A stretch of 64,000 nucleotides of DNA from positions 1-64,000 of the forward strand of contig JAUNOH010000008.1 of NCBI GenBank assembly GCA_030537155.1, read 5' to 3'. Below are positions 1-8,031 of the stretch, in pieces. Positions within the stretch are counted from its first letter, which is position 1; each line of letters opens with the position of its first letter. Both the position numbers and the translations under genes were made by a program. The notes beneath the pieces are model-generated. The model was not told where the DNA came from and made no database searches. It was given only the letters and a program-made list of their open reading frames with translations. This DNA is from Bacillota bacterium. GTDB lineage: Bacteria; Bacillota_I; Bacilli_A; RFN20; CAG-826.

Positions 1-36
1 GTTCGAGGCCCATATGGTTTAGCAACACCCTCAAAC
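1..36 (-). CRISPR. Leader-proximal type II-A CRISPR repeat
   Basis: The first 36 bases, read on the minus strand, form one complete 36-bp repeat starting GTTTGAGGGTGTTGC and ending GGGCCTCGAAC. Its ends form a near-inverted repeat (GTTTGAGG against CCTCGAAC). The segment GTGTTGCTAAACC is exactly complementary to the start of the tracrRNA at 6294. Only this repeat is inside the window, so the spacers must lie to the left. Its identity rests on length, ends, tracrRNA complementarity and position after csn2, not on repetition. Confidence 0.85.
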
Positions 37-108
37 CTCAAAAATATCGAGATTTTAAAGAAAATGCGCTAAAAACAGCATTATGGTAGTTTCTATAGAT
101 GGTTTTGT
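37..108 (-). promoter_or_regulatory. CRISPR leader with leader-anchoring sequence
   Basis: This AT-rich 72-bp stretch lies between the csn2 stop and the first repeat. On the minus strand it ends in TTTTTGAG directly before GTTTGAGG. That resembles the leader-anchoring motif (ATTTGAG or similar) that guides type II-A Cas1-Cas2 to the leader-repeat junction. A pre-crRNA promoter would be expected here, but I see no strong -35/-10 pair. Confidence 0.65.
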
Positions 109-780
109 CTATAGTTCGCAAAGGTCGTAATCGACGATAATTCTTCGCTCACTTTTGGATATTGTTTTGAAGATATGCCCCGACAAAACCAACAAATCGC
201 AGTCGAGGGCCCTGAGTTCTTTGAAGATTATCTCTATTTCATCCTCATCTAAGTAATCCGTAGCCGAAACAAATATAAACAAGGACTTCTTTTGAACTAC
301 AGATGTTTGCTTAAGTTCGGAAATAAAATAATTTACGAACTCATCATCCTGAATAAACGGCCTCAGAGAAAAAGATTTGAAGAATTGGGTTGGGGTTATC
401 TCGCTATCGATTTCCAAAGTGAGGGGATAATCGGTCGTGGCCTCCTTAACAAATGATTGGATATCGTTTAGCAGATCGTTCAGTCTGCTTCTTTGCTCAT
501 CACTAAGTGAAGAAGATACAGCCTTTTGAATAATCAAAGAATCCTTTTTCTCATCATTCACAGCCAAAAATGGTGAGTATATGATACAGACGTCCTTGGA
601 AAGGTCTGATTCCTTTCCGTCAATCGTATATGTGACAAAAGCTTCCTTATCTTCGATTTGAGTTTTCAGTCCAGTTAGGAATTCTCTGAAAAATCGCGGA
701 TTTTCAATAACTAGATTAACGAAAGAGCCCCTGTCGAAAACCAAATCTTGCTGAATGTATTTATGTTTAATGCGCCTCAT
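109..780 (-). CDS. csn2: Csn2, type II-A adaptation protein
   Basis: This 223-residue protein is the last gene of the cas9-cas1-cas2-csn2 operon. Csn2 forms a tetrameric ring on DNA ends and acts with Cas1-Cas2 and Cas9 in spacer acquisition; its presence defines subtype II-A. Length and position fit the short Csn2 family. The C-terminal half has alternating hydrophobic strands (SLFIFVSATDYL, DCDLLVLSGHIF) like the Csn2 P-loop-related fold. The start overlaps the cas2 stop by 4 bases (ATGA), implying translational coupling. Sequence conservation in this family is low, so the name rests partly on context. Confidence 0.88.
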   Translation of the reverse strand: MRRIKHKYIQQDLVFDRGSFVNLVIENPRFFREFLTGLKTQIEDKEAFVTYTIDGKESDLSKDVCIIYSPFLAVNDEKKDSLIIQKAVSSSLSDEQRSRLNDLLNDIQSFVKEATTDYPLTLEIDSEITPTQFFKSFSLRPFIQDDEFVNYFISELKQTSVVQKKSLFIFVSATDYLDEDEIEIIFKELRALDCDLLVLSGHIFKTISKSERRIIVDYDLCEL

Positions 781-1100
781 AGCTCTATCACCTTATCGTC
801 AGTAGTCAGGATGTCGCTCTTGAACTCACCCAGCAGGAGATCGATTGAGTTGAATTGCTTCTCAGTGATCGTTAGCATTGCAACAAATCCTTCTGACGGT
901 ACACCTTGCTTAATGGCTTTAGTCAATGCTTCCACCGCAGATTCATTGATAGATAGTTTCATATAAACCGATTCCTGAAACATGATAAATCCCTTGCTCT
1001 TGATGAATTTGACAAACTTTGAATAGGCTTTGCGCTGTTTCACAGTCTCAGTGGGCAAATCGAACATCAAAAAAGAACGCATGTATCTATATATTCCCAT
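777..1100 (-). CDS. cas2: CRISPR-associated endonuclease Cas2
   Basis: This 107-residue protein has the usual Cas2 size and opens with a hydrophobic strand (RSFLMFDLPTET) containing the conserved Asp of the ferredoxin-like fold. Cas2 dimers bridge two Cas1 dimers in the spacer integrase. The segment FIMFQESVYMKL matches the second strand region of type II Cas2. It overlaps cas1 by 14 bases and csn2 by 4, so the three adaptation genes are tightly coupled. Confidence 0.93.
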   Translation of the reverse strand: MGIYRYMRSFLMFDLPTETVKQRKAYSKFVKFIKSKGFIMFQESVYMKLSINESAVEALTKAIKQGVPSEGFVAMLTITEKQFNSIDLLLGEFKSDILTTDDKVIEL

Positions 1101-1965
1101 TGGCGAAAGATAAATTCGGAATTTCTTGACTCTTTCCGTTTAAATAGGAAAAGGCCGCAATTACATACGGCTTCGCTGCGTTCTGCAAAAGCATCTTTTT
1201 CCCCGAGAAAGAAACTTCTCTGCTCATACAATCCAGCATGGATTTTTTATAGTTTTCCCGATTTGGTTCGAGCCGAAGAACGGTTTCATCCACAAAAGGC
1301 CTAAACGGCTCAACGAAATCGCACCCCAAATTGAATGGATTGGTTTCCCCGATGTGATGAATGCCTACATGATTGATGTAACCGAAAGAGGAAATCTCCC
1401 TGTTAATCAAACTGAGGAGCAGGGAATAGCCATAATTCAAATATAAATTAATTGGGTTATATTCGTCTCGCCGATCAAAGCTGGTGCCAAACAAGGATTG
1501 AAAATAGACTTTCGCGGCAAGCCCTTCCCTATTCCCGGGGTCGCCCGGCAAAACTTCCTCAGAGAACTTCGCGAGCATGTTGGCTTTGTCAGTTTTGCCA
1601 CGGGAACGTAGAACGAAAGCTTGGTTTAAAACCTTTTGCCTAATAATCGCCTGCCACGCCTGGTCTTTCGCCCCATCGCTCCAAGAACATTGCAATCGGA
1701 ACTTGGCCAAACCGTCATAACATCCAAAATAAGGATTAAGCTCTCCTTGCGGATTGTGCTTGCCATCGCAAAAAATGACCCGGATGCCATGGCTCATACA
1801 TTCGGAAAGAAGAGCGCTTGTTAAACAGGCTTGCTGATTTTCTATCAAGATAACCGAGATTTCGTCCAGCAATATTCTGGTCTCGCTCTCTGCCCTGCAA
1901 ACCAAATAATTGAGACTGGTTTCCAGTTTGCATCGACTGTTTATCTTGACGATTCGATAAGCCAT
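1087..1965 (-). CDS. cas1: CRISPR-associated endonuclease Cas1
   Basis: Cas1 is the integrase that inserts protospacers at the leader-repeat junction. This copy has 292 residues, close to S. pyogenes Cas1. The expected metal ligands are visible: Glu147 in NREGLAAKVYF, His204 in GIHHIGE and Glu219 in CDFVEPFRPF. The start lies 4 bases after the cas9 stop and the 3' end overlaps cas2. No truncation is seen, so the adaptation module looks intact. Confidence 0.95.
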   Translation of the reverse strand: MAYRIVKINSRCKLETSLNYLVCRAESETRILLDEISVILIENQQACLTSALLSECMSHGIRVIFCDGKHNPQGELNPYFGCYDGLAKFRLQCSWSDGAKDQAWQAIIRQKVLNQAFVLRSRGKTDKANMLAKFSEEVLPGDPGNREGLAAKVYFQSLFGTSFDRRDEYNPINLYLNYGYSLLLSLINREISSFGYINHVGIHHIGETNPFNLGCDFVEPFRPFVDETVLRLEPNRENYKKSMLDCMSREVSFSGKKMLLQNAAKPYVIAAFSYLNGKSQEIPNLSFANGNI

Positions 1966-1969
1966 GAAA

Positions 1970-4900
1970 TCAGTCTTTTGGAACCTCGAAGAGAACTTTT
2001 TGATAATAACCCGTTGGTGAAACTTTAATTAGCTTTGTCCCAGGTACAAGATTTTTGGAAATAGTTTTAACGCCAACAATTTTCGAAAGCCCGACACTAC
2101 TCAAATCGAAAGTTCCAGGTTTGCATAGCAATAGCCTATATAATTTAAAAGCCGCGTCTGCCTGATCGACGATGGAGAGAGATACAAATTTCTCATAGAT
2201 AGAATCATAGTATTGGAAAACCTTCGTTGCGGTACTTGGCAAAGTTGCAAACACATCCTTTCTTGACAAATGAACGATTGAGTCTAGCAAAGCGAGATTC
2301 TTTTCTACCGTAAAATCCGAGGGCGAGGAGCCTTTTCGCTGATCTGAATAATATTTGGAAATAGCCTTCAAATAAGTTTGCTGTTCTCTTGGAAGCGTTG
2401 GTTCTGAAAGATTGTAGACAATCAGATTGGAACCAGAGCGGCCGGTCAACGCTAGTTTAGAAAAAGCTTTAGATTTTATTTCGCCGGAATCCATCTCATT
2501 CTGTTGGCCCGGAACAACAATCACAGTCTTTATTAAAACTTTAGGAAGAATAACTTCCGCATTTGACAAGCCCAAAACTTCGGACACATAGTGTCTGATA
2601 GCTTCTTCTTCGCTATCAAAAAGGGACAAGACGTATGCCGGGATTCCTTCTAAAGAATAGTTTGTCTTCTTCCCTTTTTTTGATTTAATCAATGCAAAGA
2701 ATGGGGAAGTCGACCCTTTGTACCCGCCATACTTATTAACATCACTAAGCTCGCCCTTTTGTTTTAAGGGGATCAAGCCTTCGTCGCCTTTCGGATATAA
2801 AGTCAGTTTGAATAGGCCGCCAGGCTGTTCATGCGTCATGGTCGACATCATTGGGTCGTTCCACGACAAAGTCTTTCTCACGAGGTCAATGGTTCCGCCA
2901 CTTCTAAATAGTTCTTCGTTTTTGGAACCGGCGTCCCAAACAAGGCGCGACCGATCTCTGCTTCGATGATTTTTCGAGAAGAAATCCTCAGCCCCGACTT
3001 TATTGGAGACATTCGGGTTCTCCTCAAGCCACTTGGCAGTTACTCGATTGTTAAAGACTTGGTTATAGACGTCTCCGACAACGATATTCAAATAGGCGTC
3101 ATGCGCATGGTGATAGTTATTCAAGTCGCGGACTTTTATGAGGCCGTAAACGTTTCTAAAATCACTGACCAACCCGGCTTTGGAATAGATAACCTCGCTC
3201 TCGGGATACAGAATTTTTAAAGCTTCGCAAGTGGCTTTGACCGACTGACTCGTCATTACCAACTGACGATTGATGAAACCGGATAATTCCTGATCCGATA
3301 AAGGGTTGTTCGGGCTTCTAAGGAGACGGCTCTTCTTTTCACTCGGCATGAGGGGATGCTCTTTGTTTTTCCCAAGGTGGACCCTATAAAGCTTCTCGAT
3401 CCACTCCCTCCCTTCGGGAGTGATGATTCCTCTTTCGATGGGGTAGACGTCAGACTTATTTCTGTTGAGCCCACTTTCCACCAAAACAGTGTTTGTGAAG
3501 CTATCATCCTTCACATACGCCTGAGGGATTATATGGTCGATATCGTATTTGGTGGATAGGCTGGAAAACGGGCGATCGCCGTCCTCGTTGAGCACTATTT
3601 CCTTGCCGGTATAAACGTCGTGACCCAGCTGCATGAAATAAAGGAAAATGTGTTTGCTTCTTAAGTTGTCGTCGGTTGCCTTTTCGTCCAATAAGGCTTG
3701 ATATTTCTTTATGATTTCTTCGTCAAAAATACCTTTGGCGGCAGCATAAACTTCATTTAGGAACTTTTTCCTTGATTTAGTAGCCTTCTTCTCCTGCTTG
3801 CTTCTTGTAGTTTCCACAAAAATCTTATCGAAATGGTCGATGTGGACAATGTGCTGAAGCTCTGATGTGACTTTCAAGGCCTGCCTAAAGGCTCTTTTCA
3901 TCGCGGGCGAAAAATGAGAATTTTCAATTAAATCCTCCTCATCTCCGGCCAAAGATTTATTTATGGATTCGACTTGCTGTTTATACCCGCGTGATAGATC
4001 CTCATAAACCTCCATGAAGTTGAGGCTTTCGTCTTCCATGCACTTAAGAATCGATGGGCCGCAAATCTCACCATTCGCATCGACCGATTTGATACCCAAA
4101 AGCAAACGGCGGGAGAGCCTTCCCCAGCCTTTATAGCGTTTGCTTGCCAGTTTTTTCAGCCCCTGCTCGTTGAGGCCAAGGCCGGCATCACGCAAAGCGG
4201 TTAGCCTATTGGTTTGATCCTCGAAGACGCTTAAAAGTTTTATAGCGAGTTCGGCTTTCTCGAATTTTTCCCGGTCGAGATAAAACTTTTCACCAAATAT
4301 CTCAGACATATCAATCCATGACGAGAGATTGGACTTTACGACGAACTCAGTCTTCTCCTCATCCTTGCTGGCCTTTGGAACTAATTTGACCGGCTGACCG
4401 TATTTGTTCTTCAGATAAGAATTGAGCTTAGCTGGGGTGGCTGATCTTTCTTTCAGGTAGACGTTTTCGATAAGATCCTGCTTCTCTTCGGCAGTTAACC
4501 CACGTTCGTTGAGCGAAAGGTTATTCAATTCGTTGAGAACCACGAACTTTTGATAGAGAAGGGAGAACTTAGGGAGAGTCTCCTCACCATAGATGTAACT
4601 GCAGGTGTTCCTAAGGTTGGCTATAAATTGATTACCACTTTCCTTCGCGTCGATAAGATCAAAGAAATTCCAAGGATCTACCTTGCCTTCCCCTTTTCTC
4701 ACGGCCCAGTGGTTGCCTTGCTTTTGCCCGCCTATAGGCCCCACATAGTAAGGAATCCTATACCTCAGGAGGGAAACAATTTTGTATTCTTCTTTTTCCG
4801 GATTTGGGAATCCTTTGCCTTTCTCCAGCAAGAATGGATAGTGCTTCCCTTGCTTTTCCAGGATGAGACGAAGCTCATTCTCGTTTAACTGATATGGGAA

Positions 4901-6265
4901 TACGCCATTATCTTTATTGTTTTGTTTAGCGAGGAAGGAACCGTTCGCGATTCTAGAGGATATATGCTCAAGCAATTTCCAGTTAGAATCGCCGCGATTG
5001 ATTACCAAGCCTGTCCCAAGGTCGAGAGATTGAACATCTTCCTTCACCAAATCGTCAAGTTTCAACGACTTCTTGATCACCTTAATAAATTCGATCCTAT
5101 CGACCTTTTTTATCCTCTTAAACTTGCCGTGGACCGGTTTTCCGCCTTCGCTTGGAAGATAGGTTCCGACGTATCTGGCATAGCTCGGCTTCTCCAGTGA
5201 ATCCATCAGTTCGTATCTCTCGGCTTCAGGCAGAAGTTTCGAAGCCTTCTTTAAATCGCGCAAATCACGCTTGTGGGCCTCATATAGTTCAACCATAGCA
5301 TCGGAAATGTGCTTTTTGCCTTTCAATAGCCTGGCAAGAACCCTGTAGTCATAAACCTGTTTCAGTTTGAGAACCACGGCCAATTCGGAATCCGTCAAAT
5401 CGACTTCATTCAATTTGTCCTCGAAGTCTTCACTGTCGAACTTAAGTTTGTCTTTTAGGTTATCCTTGTCTTCCTTAAGCCTGGGGAAAACATCGAAGAT
5501 TTGTACCGTATTGCCATTGAAGGCCTTTATAAAGGCCTCCATGCGTTTGTCTCCCGAAGCAACGGGGGGAAGAATCTTTTTTATTCCCTCCAGTCTCTCA
5601 GATACCCCTATCTCCTTTTTGAAAATATCCAAAAGTTTCTCGGCTTGGGCCTTAGACAATTTAAATTGTGGGGCGTCTTCGTCTACATCTCCATCGAATC
5701 CTCCAAGTTGAGATTCGATTAGGCAGGCGTCGAGATCGTCGAAAAGTTCCTTCAGCTCATCCGCAGAATTACCAACATTCTCGATTGTGCCTTCCTTAAG
5801 GAAGTTTCCACGATATTTGATCATGTGGGCAACGGCAAGATAGATTAGCCTGAGATCGAATTTTTCCTCATTCTCAAGCAGGGCCTTGCGAAGATGGTAA
5901 ATGGTGGGGTATTTCCTAAAGTATTCAGCTTCTTTTTGCTTACTCTCGAAAATCAAAGCCGGTTTGCTGTCCGAGAAGACATAGGAGCATTCCAACCTAT
6001 TGAAAAAATTGCGATCAACCTTATCCATTCCGGGGGCAAAGATAGATTGAAGCAAAACTATCCTTTGCTTTCTTCTTGCAAGGCGACGTCTGGCAGTGCG
6101 ATGGGCGCGTCTATCAGCCGCGGTTTGAGCCTCATCGAAAAGCCTTACTCCCCAAAGGTGTTTTCCCCTTTTTCTGATTAATTCCTTCTCCTCATTGGTT
6201 ACGGCAAAACCGACGGAGTTGGTTCCTATATCCAACCCAAGATAGAATTTCTCGACTTTTGACAT
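1970..6265 (-). CDS. cas9: Cas9, type II-A RNA-guided endonuclease
   Basis: Cas9 cuts DNA complementary to the crRNA, using RuvC and HNH nuclease sites and a crRNA:tracrRNA duplex. This protein has 1431 residues, about 60 more than S. pyogenes Cas9. RuvC-I is GLDIGTNSVGF with Asp12. The arginine-rich bridge helix spans about 45-75. RuvC-II is FVETTRS with Glu818. HNH is YDIDHIIPQAY with His911 and Asn934. RuvC-III is HHAHDAYLN with His1053 and Asp1056. The C-terminus ends in SPTGYYQKVLFEV, like the end of other PAM-interacting domains. All catalytic residues are present. The ATG follows a GGAAGGG Shine-Dalgarno site. The PAM cannot be read from sequence alone. Confidence 0.98.
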   Translation of the reverse strand: MSKVEKFYLGLDIGTNSVGFAVTNEEKELIRKRGKHLWGVRLFDEAQTAADRRAHRTARRRLARRKQRIVLLQSIFAPGMDKVDRNFFNRLECSYVFSDSKPALIFESKQKEAEYFRKYPTIYHLRKALLENEEKFDLRLIYLAVAHMIKYRGNFLKEGTIENVGNSADELKELFDDLDACLIESQLGGFDGDVDEDAPQFKLSKAQAEKLLDIFKKEIGVSERLEGIKKILPPVASGDKRMEAFIKAFNGNTVQIFDVFPRLKEDKDNLKDKLKFDSEDFEDKLNEVDLTDSELAVVLKLKQVYDYRVLARLLKGKKHISDAMVELYEAHKRDLRDLKKASKLLPEAERYELMDSLEKPSYARYVGTYLPSEGGKPVHGKFKRIKKVDRIEFIKVIKKSLKLDDLVKEDVQSLDLGTGLVINRGDSNWKLLEHISSRIANGSFLAKQNNKDNGVFPYQLNENELRLILEKQGKHYPFLLEKGKGFPNPEKEEYKIVSLLRYRIPYYVGPIGGQKQGNHWAVRKGEGKVDPWNFFDLIDAKESGNQFIANLRNTCSYIYGEETLPKFSLLYQKFVVLNELNNLSLNERGLTAEEKQDLIENVYLKERSATPAKLNSYLKNKYGQPVKLVPKASKDEEKTEFVVKSNLSSWIDMSEIFGEKFYLDREKFEKAELAIKLLSVFEDQTNRLTALRDAGLGLNEQGLKKLASKRYKGWGRLSRRLLLGIKSVDANGEICGPSILKCMEDESLNFMEVYEDLSRGYKQQVESINKSLAGDEEDLIENSHFSPAMKRAFRQALKVTSELQHIVHIDHFDKIFVETTRSKQEKKATKSRKKFLNEVYAAAKGIFDEEIIKKYQALLDEKATDDNLRSKHIFLYFMQLGHDVYTGKEIVLNEDGDRPFSSLSTKYDIDHIIPQAYVKDDSFTNTVLVESGLNRNKSDVYPIERGIITPEGREWIEKLYRVHLGKNKEHPLMPSEKKSRLLRSPNNPLSDQELSGFINRQLVMTSQSVKATCEALKILYPESEVIYSKAGLVSDFRNVYGLIKVRDLNNYHHAHDAYLNIVVGDVYNQVFNNRVTAKWLEENPNVSNKVGAEDFFSKNHRSRDRSRLVWDAGSKNEELFRSGGTIDLVRKTLSWNDPMMSTMTHEQPGGLFKLTLYPKGDEGLIPLKQKGELSDVNKYGGYKGSTSPFFALIKSKKGKKTNYSLEGIPAYVLSLFDSEEEAIRHYVSEVLGLSNAEVILPKVLIKTVIVVPGQQNEMDSGEIKSKAFSKLALTGRSGSNLIVYNLSEPTLPREQQTYLKAISKYYSDQRKGSSPSDFTVEKNLALLDSIVHLSRKDVFATLPSTATKVFQYYDSIYEKFVSLSIVDQADAAFKLYRLLLCKPGTFDLSSVGLSKIVGVKTISKNLVPGTKLIKVSPTGYYQKVLFEVPKD

Positions 6266-6287
6266 CTTATTTGTCCCTTCCTATAAT
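6259..6287 (+). promoter_or_regulatory. tracrRNA promoter, perfect consensus
   Basis: The + strand carries TTGACA at 6259-6264 and TATAAT at 6282-6287 with a 17-bp spacer, an exact sigma-A consensus. The predicted start is near 6294, the first base of the anti-repeat. The -35 box overlaps the cas9 start codon (minus strand, 6263-6265), and the spacer covers the cas9 ribosome-binding site. Confidence 0.88.
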
Positions 6288-6293
6288 GAGAGA

Positions 6294-6383
6294 GGTTTAG
6301 CAACACTTGGTTCAAATAAGCATTTGCCTAACCTTAGCGTGAATTGACACGCGATTGGCCCTCAACGGGGCCTTTTTCTTTTA
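6294..6383 (+). ncRNA. tracrRNA
   Basis: The transcript begins GGTTTAGCAACAC, fully complementary to GTGTTGCTAAACC of the CRISPR repeat. After a short bulge, TTCAAAT pairs with the repeat start GTTTGAG, allowing two G-U pairs. A short nexus-like element (AAGCATTTGCC) follows, then a 5-bp hairpin GCGTG/CACGC, then a terminator hairpin GGCCC/GGGCC followed by TTTTTCTTTT. This order of anti-repeat, nexus and hairpins is that of type II-A tracrRNAs. It is transcribed divergently from cas9. Confidence 0.92.
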
Positions 6384-6493
6384 ATAAATTATATGGCCGG
6401 GAGCAGGTTCCGAAAAGGAATAAGGGATAATTTCTTAATAGAAAACATCCTCATTCTGTTTGATGGGTAGATTATGACTACGGTTTGAATTAT
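6384..6493. other. cas9 upstream region
   Basis: No coding sequence is evident in this stretch. On the minus strand a TATAAT hexamer lies at 6388-6393 with only a weak -35 match. If it drives cas9, the cas9 mRNA leader would be antisense to the whole tracrRNA. A weaker alternative (TTGAAC, then CATTAT 19 bp later) lies inside the tracrRNA region itself. Confidence 0.4.
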
Positions 6494-6530
6494 CCAAAGA
6501 AAAAGAGCCGTTTTCCGACGGCTCTTTCCT
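6494..6530 (-). terminator. Terminator of the redox/membrane operon
   Basis: A 9-bp stem AAAGAGCCG/CGGCTCTTT (6502-6527) is followed on the minus strand by a T-rich tract, just past the stop of the 7-TM gene. Confidence 0.7.
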
Positions 6531-6533
6531 TAG

Positions 6534-7217
6534 TTATTCCGCTTTCGCTTCTTTCGGTGGCTGGCTGCCATCCATCTTGAAATCGGCTAGGCCATCTTTA
6601 TGGAGGAGCAAGGCGCCCACGAACAGGGCCCCGCATCCGATGATGTTGACCCCCTCGGCGATCCAATTCCAGTAGGCCTCGGAGAAATCCTGGCTGGATA
6701 GATAGCCCATCCCGAGGCAGAAGACGAAGCTCACGACGAATAAGGGGATATAACGCTTCCTCTTCATCATGACGCAGACGAAGATGAGCCCGGCATCCAA
6801 TAGCCCCAAGCCGATGCACATGAAGGCCACGAATAGCATCGTGCCGCTCCAGACGACGGGGGCGAGGAAGGAGGCGGCCACCATCGGCTTCTTCCTTCCG
6901 GTTATGATGAGGGCCAAAGCCCCGGCCCCCGCCAATAGGAAGGCGAAGGATTGGACGGGGAAGAACATCTCGTTCAAAGGCGAGAAATCGCAGATATTCG
7001 CGGCATATAGCAATTTCCAAGTCGCCTTGCAAAAGCCGGCCAGCACATTGAAGATGAAGCCGGCCGCCATCAAAGAATAGGCGACTCTCCCGGCCTTGTT
7101 ATGGAGGTCACGGAGCAATAGGAAGGCCGCGCAACCATAGAGGATGACCGGGATATAGTCGCAGAGGGCCATCCCGATGCTGAAGTCATTGGCCGCCTCA
7201 TCAGCTAGGATCCACAT
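6534..7217 (-). CDS. Seven-helix membrane protein, unknown
   Basis: This 227-residue protein consists mainly of about seven hydrophobic segments (for example YIPVILYGCAAFLLL and GCGALFVGALLL) and a short charged C-terminal tail rich in Lys and Glu. I do not recognise the family. It is the last gene of a four-gene operon and its start overlaps the DUF1295-like gene by 17 bases, so it is probably co-translated with that enzyme. A role as membrane partner of the upstream reductases is inference only. Confidence 0.7.
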   Translation of the reverse strand: MWILADEAANDFSIGMALCDYIPVILYGCAAFLLLRDLHNKAGRVAYSLMAAGFIFNVLAGFCKATWKLLYAANICDFSPLNEMFFPVQSFAFLLAGAGALALIITGRKKPMVAASFLAPVVWSGTMLFVAFMCIGLGLLDAGLIFVCVMMKRKRYIPLFVVSFVFCLGMGYLSSQDFSEAYWNWIAEGVNIIGCGALFVGALLLHKDGLADFKMDGSQPPKEAKAE

Positions 7218-8031
7218 CTTTGTCCCCTCCTTCTTTCTTGCTCAGGTGATATAAGGGGATTAACGGAATGATGATCGGGGTCTTATTCGCATACTCGTTA
7301 TACTCCGGGTCATCGCCATAACGCTTCATCTGGCGCTTCTCGAGCCTCTGGGCCCCGTTGAACATGATGTAGATTATGCAGACCAAGGCCAAGACGGCGA
7401 TGATCCACTTGAAGGCATCGTCATAAGAGGAGATGCCACCCACGAAGACGCCGACCCAGAACAATATCTCGCCGAGGTAATTCGGGCAGCGGCACATCCT
7501 ATATAGCCCCTTGGTGGCCACCATGTTGGGATTGGCCTTCTTCTGGGCGGATTTTTGGAAATCGGCCACCGTCTCAAGGATGAGGCCCAAAGCCGAGATG
7601 CCGGCGCCCACCAAAGGCAGGATGATATCCTCATACCCGAACATATGGCGGAATAGCATCGGGGAGACCTGCATGGTATATAGCAAAGCCACCACGATCC
7701 AGACGGTGATGGAGACGAAGATGGGGATCTTCTTCTCCCCCACGGCCTCCTTCATCGTCTTCTTGTAGGAGGCGGATTTAATCTCCCTGGCAAGCAAGAA
7801 TCCGGATAGCCTGGCCCCATAGAGGACGAAGAGGGCCATCTGGATGGCCGATAGCCACACCAGTTCATTGTTCCAGCCGCACGCCAAAGCCATCACGAAG
7901 ATGGCGATGCCACCGCCGGCGATGGCAAAGCCATAGCCGATGGAGAGGAAGTAGACGAATTTCTTAAAACCGACGGCCGAGCAGAGGATGGTGACCCCCA
8001 AGACGATGGCCAGGGCGATCCACATGCTCAT
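7201..8031 (-). CDS. DUF1295 / steroid 5-alpha-reductase-like membrane protein
   Basis: This 276-residue integral membrane protein ends in the C-terminal signature of the DUF1295/5-alpha-reductase and isoprenylcysteine methyltransferase superfamily: GLYRMCRCPNYLGEILFW, then a helix, then RLEKRQMKRYGDDPEYNEYANKT near the end. About six hydrophobic helices precede it. Family members reduce enone double bonds in lipids or steroids, or methylate membrane substrates; the sequence does not separate these. The ATG at 8029-8031 overlaps the upstream stop (ATGA), which decides the start. Confidence 0.75.
   Translation of the reverse strand: MSMWIALAIVLGVTILCSAVGFKKFVYFLSIGYGFAIAGGGIAIFVMALACGWNNELVWLSAIQMALFVLYGARLSGFLLAREIKSASYKKTMKEAVGEKKIPIFVSITVWIVVALLYTMQVSPMLFRHMFGYEDIILPLVGAGISALGLILETVADFQKSAQKKANPNMVATKGLYRMCRCPNYLGEILFWVGVFVGGISSYDDAFKWIIAVLALVCIIYIMFNGAQRLEKRQMKRYGDDPEYNEYANKTPIIIPLIPLYHLSKKEGGDKDVDPS

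Noticed and set aside
4550-4888. Open frame of 112 codons on the + strand inside cas9
   Set aside because: It is a shadow of cas9 with no ribosome site, and cas9 motifs run through the region without a break.
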